Shown one piece after another: positions 62,738 to 64,000 of a stretch of 64,000 nucleotides of DNA. Position 1 is the first letter of the stretch. The number at the start of each line of letters is the position of its first letter. Below the pieces are notes generated by a model. It made no database searches. It saw only the letters and a program-made list of their open reading frames with translations, and was not told where the DNA came from. Both the position numbers and the translations under genes were made by a program. The DNA is from Caenimonas koreensis DSM 17982 (GTDB taxonomy: Bacteria > Pseudomonadota > Gammaproteobacteria > Burkholderiales > Burkholderiaceae_C): contig NZ_WJBU01000016.1 of NCBI RefSeq assembly GCF_009646335.1, positions 56,183-120,182 on the forward strand. Reading direction: 5' to 3'.

Positions 62738-63438
62738 TCATGGACCTCATCGAGCCGGTAACCCATGCCATACACACTCGCCAGCTTGAATCCATTCGCT
62801 GGCCCCACGGCGAGTTTGACGCGAAGGCGCGAGATGTGGGTGTCGAGCGAGCGCGAGAGCGTGTCGGGGTTGGCGTGCAGGCCGCTTTCGAGCAGGTGCG
62901 CGCGCGACAGCAGGCGGCCCGTGTTGGCGAACATGAACACGGCCAGGTCGAACTCGCGCGGCTGCAAGTCCACCGCCTCGCCGCGCAGCAGCGCAACGCG
63001 GTTGACCATGTCGAAGGTGTACAGGCCAAACTCGCGCCGCTCAGTGCGCGGCTCGGGGTAAGCGCGGCGCAGCGCCGCCTGGATGCGAGCGGCCAGCTCC
63101 ATGGGGCGCACGGGTTTGGTGACGTAGTCGTCGGCACCTGCCTTGAGGCCGGTGACCACTTCAGACTCGAGCGCGCGGCTGGTGATGAGGATGATCGGGA
63201 AGTCGAGGCCGAGCTGCGCGCGAACGGTGCTCACGATGTCGGGGCCCTGGATGCCGGGCAGGTTCCAGTCCACCATCAACAGATCGAAAGTGTCGCGCTG
63301 CAGCGCCTTGAGCAACGCCTCGCCCGAGCCGAATGCCTCGCTCGTGGCGCCCAGCGATTTCGCGATGTGCTGCAGCAAGTCCCGCTGCGCAGGATCGTCC
63401 TCGACGATTGCGAAGCGCCGTCCGTCTAAAGCTGCCAT
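62734..63438 (-). CDS. OmpR-family response regulator
   Basis: 234 residues. The receiver has the acidic pair EDD at 13-15, phospho-acceptor Asp57 in LLMVDWNLPG, the Thr/Ser in ITSR at 85-88 and Lys108 in DDYVTKPVRP. The DNA-binding winged helix (about 130-230) includes LQPREFDLAVFMFANTGRLL and SRSLDTHISRLRVKL. First gene of the operon. A TACAGT box lies 25 bases before the ATG and no strong ribosome site is seen. Confidence 0.95.
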   Translation of the reverse strand: MAALDGRRFAIVEDDPAQRDLLQHIAKSLGATSEAFGSGEALLKALQRDTFDLLMVDWNLPGIQGPDIVSTVRAQLGLDFPIILITSRALESEVVTGLKAGADDYVTKPVRPMELAARIQAALRRAYPEPRTERREFGLYTFDMVNRVALLRGEAVDLQPREFDLAVFMFANTGRLLSRAHLLESGLHANPDTLSRSLDTHISRLRVKLAVGPANGFKLASVYGMGYRLDEVHE

Positions 63439-63880
63439 AGATGTCGCTGTGAGTCCTCTGCGGGTACTGTAGCGGGTGGAGGGGGTGGGGCTGGGGGTGG
63501 GAATGTCAACAAGTGCAAACGGGGGGTGCTTGAGGGCGCTTCGCGCAGGCTGATCGTCGATCGGGGGTGGGCGCGGCTGTTGGGGTGAGACTTAACTGGG
63601 ACTGTCAGATTTTTTGTATTGAAGCGTCTGGCAAATGAGATTTGCCTGTAGCCCATATCTGCTGAAGCTTCAATGCTGCAGGTTTCGACGCTCTATTCCT
63701 TCAGTGATTGGGTTTGGAGTCGCAGACGGCTTGGTAAGGCTCCAAACCGCTCAGGGCAATGGCTTGGAGACAGACCAGCGCCTGCCAAACCATCCGAGCT
63801 CTGATGTGGCGCAAATTGCCACGCGCGCATCAAAACCACACAATCCGCAAAAGACTAGCGGAGGACGGCGTGGCAAGAAT
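63439..63880. other. Gene-free stretch with two hairpins
   Basis: About 440 bases, lower in GC than its neighbours. GGCAAAT-GAG-ATTTGCC (63630-63646) and GGTTTGGAG with CTCCAAACC (63711-63719 and 63740-63748) are perfect inverted repeats. A short open frame on the plus strand runs across them into the insertion-sequence end and has no convincing features. The operon promoter for the response regulator lies at its left edge. Confidence 0.5.
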
Positions 63881-64000
63881 GTAAGCGTCCGGCGAACCCA
63901 CCCTTGAGCGTTGCGCGTTAAGCGGCAAGGATGGCGTCCATCTAAGGAGTTAGGTGGACACCATGAAGGATTGGAGAAAGCGGCCGCGGCGCCGGCATAG
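63881..64000 (+). mobile_element. Left end of an IS66-family insertion sequence (continues past the window)
   Basis: The sequence GTAAGCGTCCGGCGAACC at 63881 fits the terminal inverted repeat of IS66-family elements, which begins GTAAGCG and continues with a CCGG-GAA block. About 80 bases inside there is a candidate start codon for a small basic protein, where tnpA is expected. The 8 bases before it, GCAAGAAT, would be the target duplication. The other end lies outside the window. Confidence 0.6.
63963..64000 (+). CDS. Start of a probable IS66 TnpA (cut by the window end)
   Basis: ATG followed by twelve codons, MKDWRKRPRRRH plus an incomplete codon AG, strongly basic as are TnpA N-termini. 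AAGGAG stands 17 bases upstream in the loop of a near-perfect inverted repeat (GTCCATCTAA and TTAGGTGGAC). Too short to identify on its own; the call depends on the adjoining terminal repeat. Confidence 0.4.
   Translation, partial: MKDWRKRPRRRH

Noticed and set aside
63635..63907. 90-residue open frame near the right end
   Set aside because: It crosses the proposed insertion-sequence terminus, includes both hairpins and has no ribosome site or domain.

Overview
High-GC chromosomal DNA of a betaproteobacterium, almost certainly order Burkholderiales. The pointers are two Bug/TctC-type solute-binding proteins, a Burkholderiales-style general porin, DUF1840, DUF3047 and DUF4148 proteins, a bacterial Coq7, CIRCE-controlled groESL and an FMN riboswitch on a monofunctional ribB. 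I cannot name family or genus from sequence alone. Gene density is high and strands alternate in long operons. No tRNA, rRNA, CRISPR or prophage was seen. The only mobile element is the probable left end of an IS66-like insertion at the extreme right.

Layout: (1) 1-6.3 kb, aromatic-acid activation and uptake: a phenylacetate-CoA-ligase-like enzyme cut by the window edge, two Bug binding proteins around a small unknown protein, and a MarR regulator coupled to a benzoate/2-aminobenzoate-type CoA ligase, with a palindromic operator over its promoter. (2) 6.3-13.3 kb, housekeeping: a detached gspF, a 5'-nucleotidase, an EamA exporter, FMN riboswitch-ribB, infA, groES-groEL. (3) 13.4-21.3 kb: pgi and zwf flank a binding-protein/fused-permease/ATPase transporter. 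It would usually be called ferric-iron FbpABC, but its ligand residues and neighbours fit AfuABC-type hexose-phosphate uptake better. (4) 21.4-25.7 kb: a three-gene coupled operon of a CesT-like type III secretion chaperone, a 1137-residue effector-like protein of unknown family and a GNAT acetyltransferase, with no secretion apparatus in view. (5) 25.8-32.6 kb: a complete Dpp/Opp-type peptide importer with an M20 amidohydrolase inside the operon. (6) 32.7-38.9 kb: DUF3047 lipoprotein, porin, coq7, OsmC-like protein, a probable small RNA or leader, ilvA, degV.

(7) 38.95-48.4 kb: the type II secretion (Gsp) locus, C divergent from G-H-I-J-K-L-M-N-D-E. gspF lies 33 kb away. (8) 48.4-58.6 kb, surface and secreted functions: three family-2-type glycosyltransferases, a small DUF4148 exported protein, an orphan RTX-repeat protein, a kexin-like subtilase with P-domain followed by a free-standing prodomain-like protein, a 5'-truncated DJ-1/PfpI pseudogene, a flavin oxidoreductase and two uncharacterised proteins. 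(9) 58.8-63.4 kb: a three-gene signalling operon (OmpR-type regulator, LysM-FecR periplasmic protein, CHASE2-PAS histidine kinase). (10) 63.4-64 kb: non-coding DNA, then the IS66-like end.

A theme across the window is promoters whose -10 hexamer ends exactly 6 bases before the start codon (gspF, pgi, gspC, coq7) or 8-10 bases before it (EamA gene, ilvA, gspL), with no Shine-Dalgarno sequence. This predicts leaderless or nearly leaderless mRNAs for several core genes.
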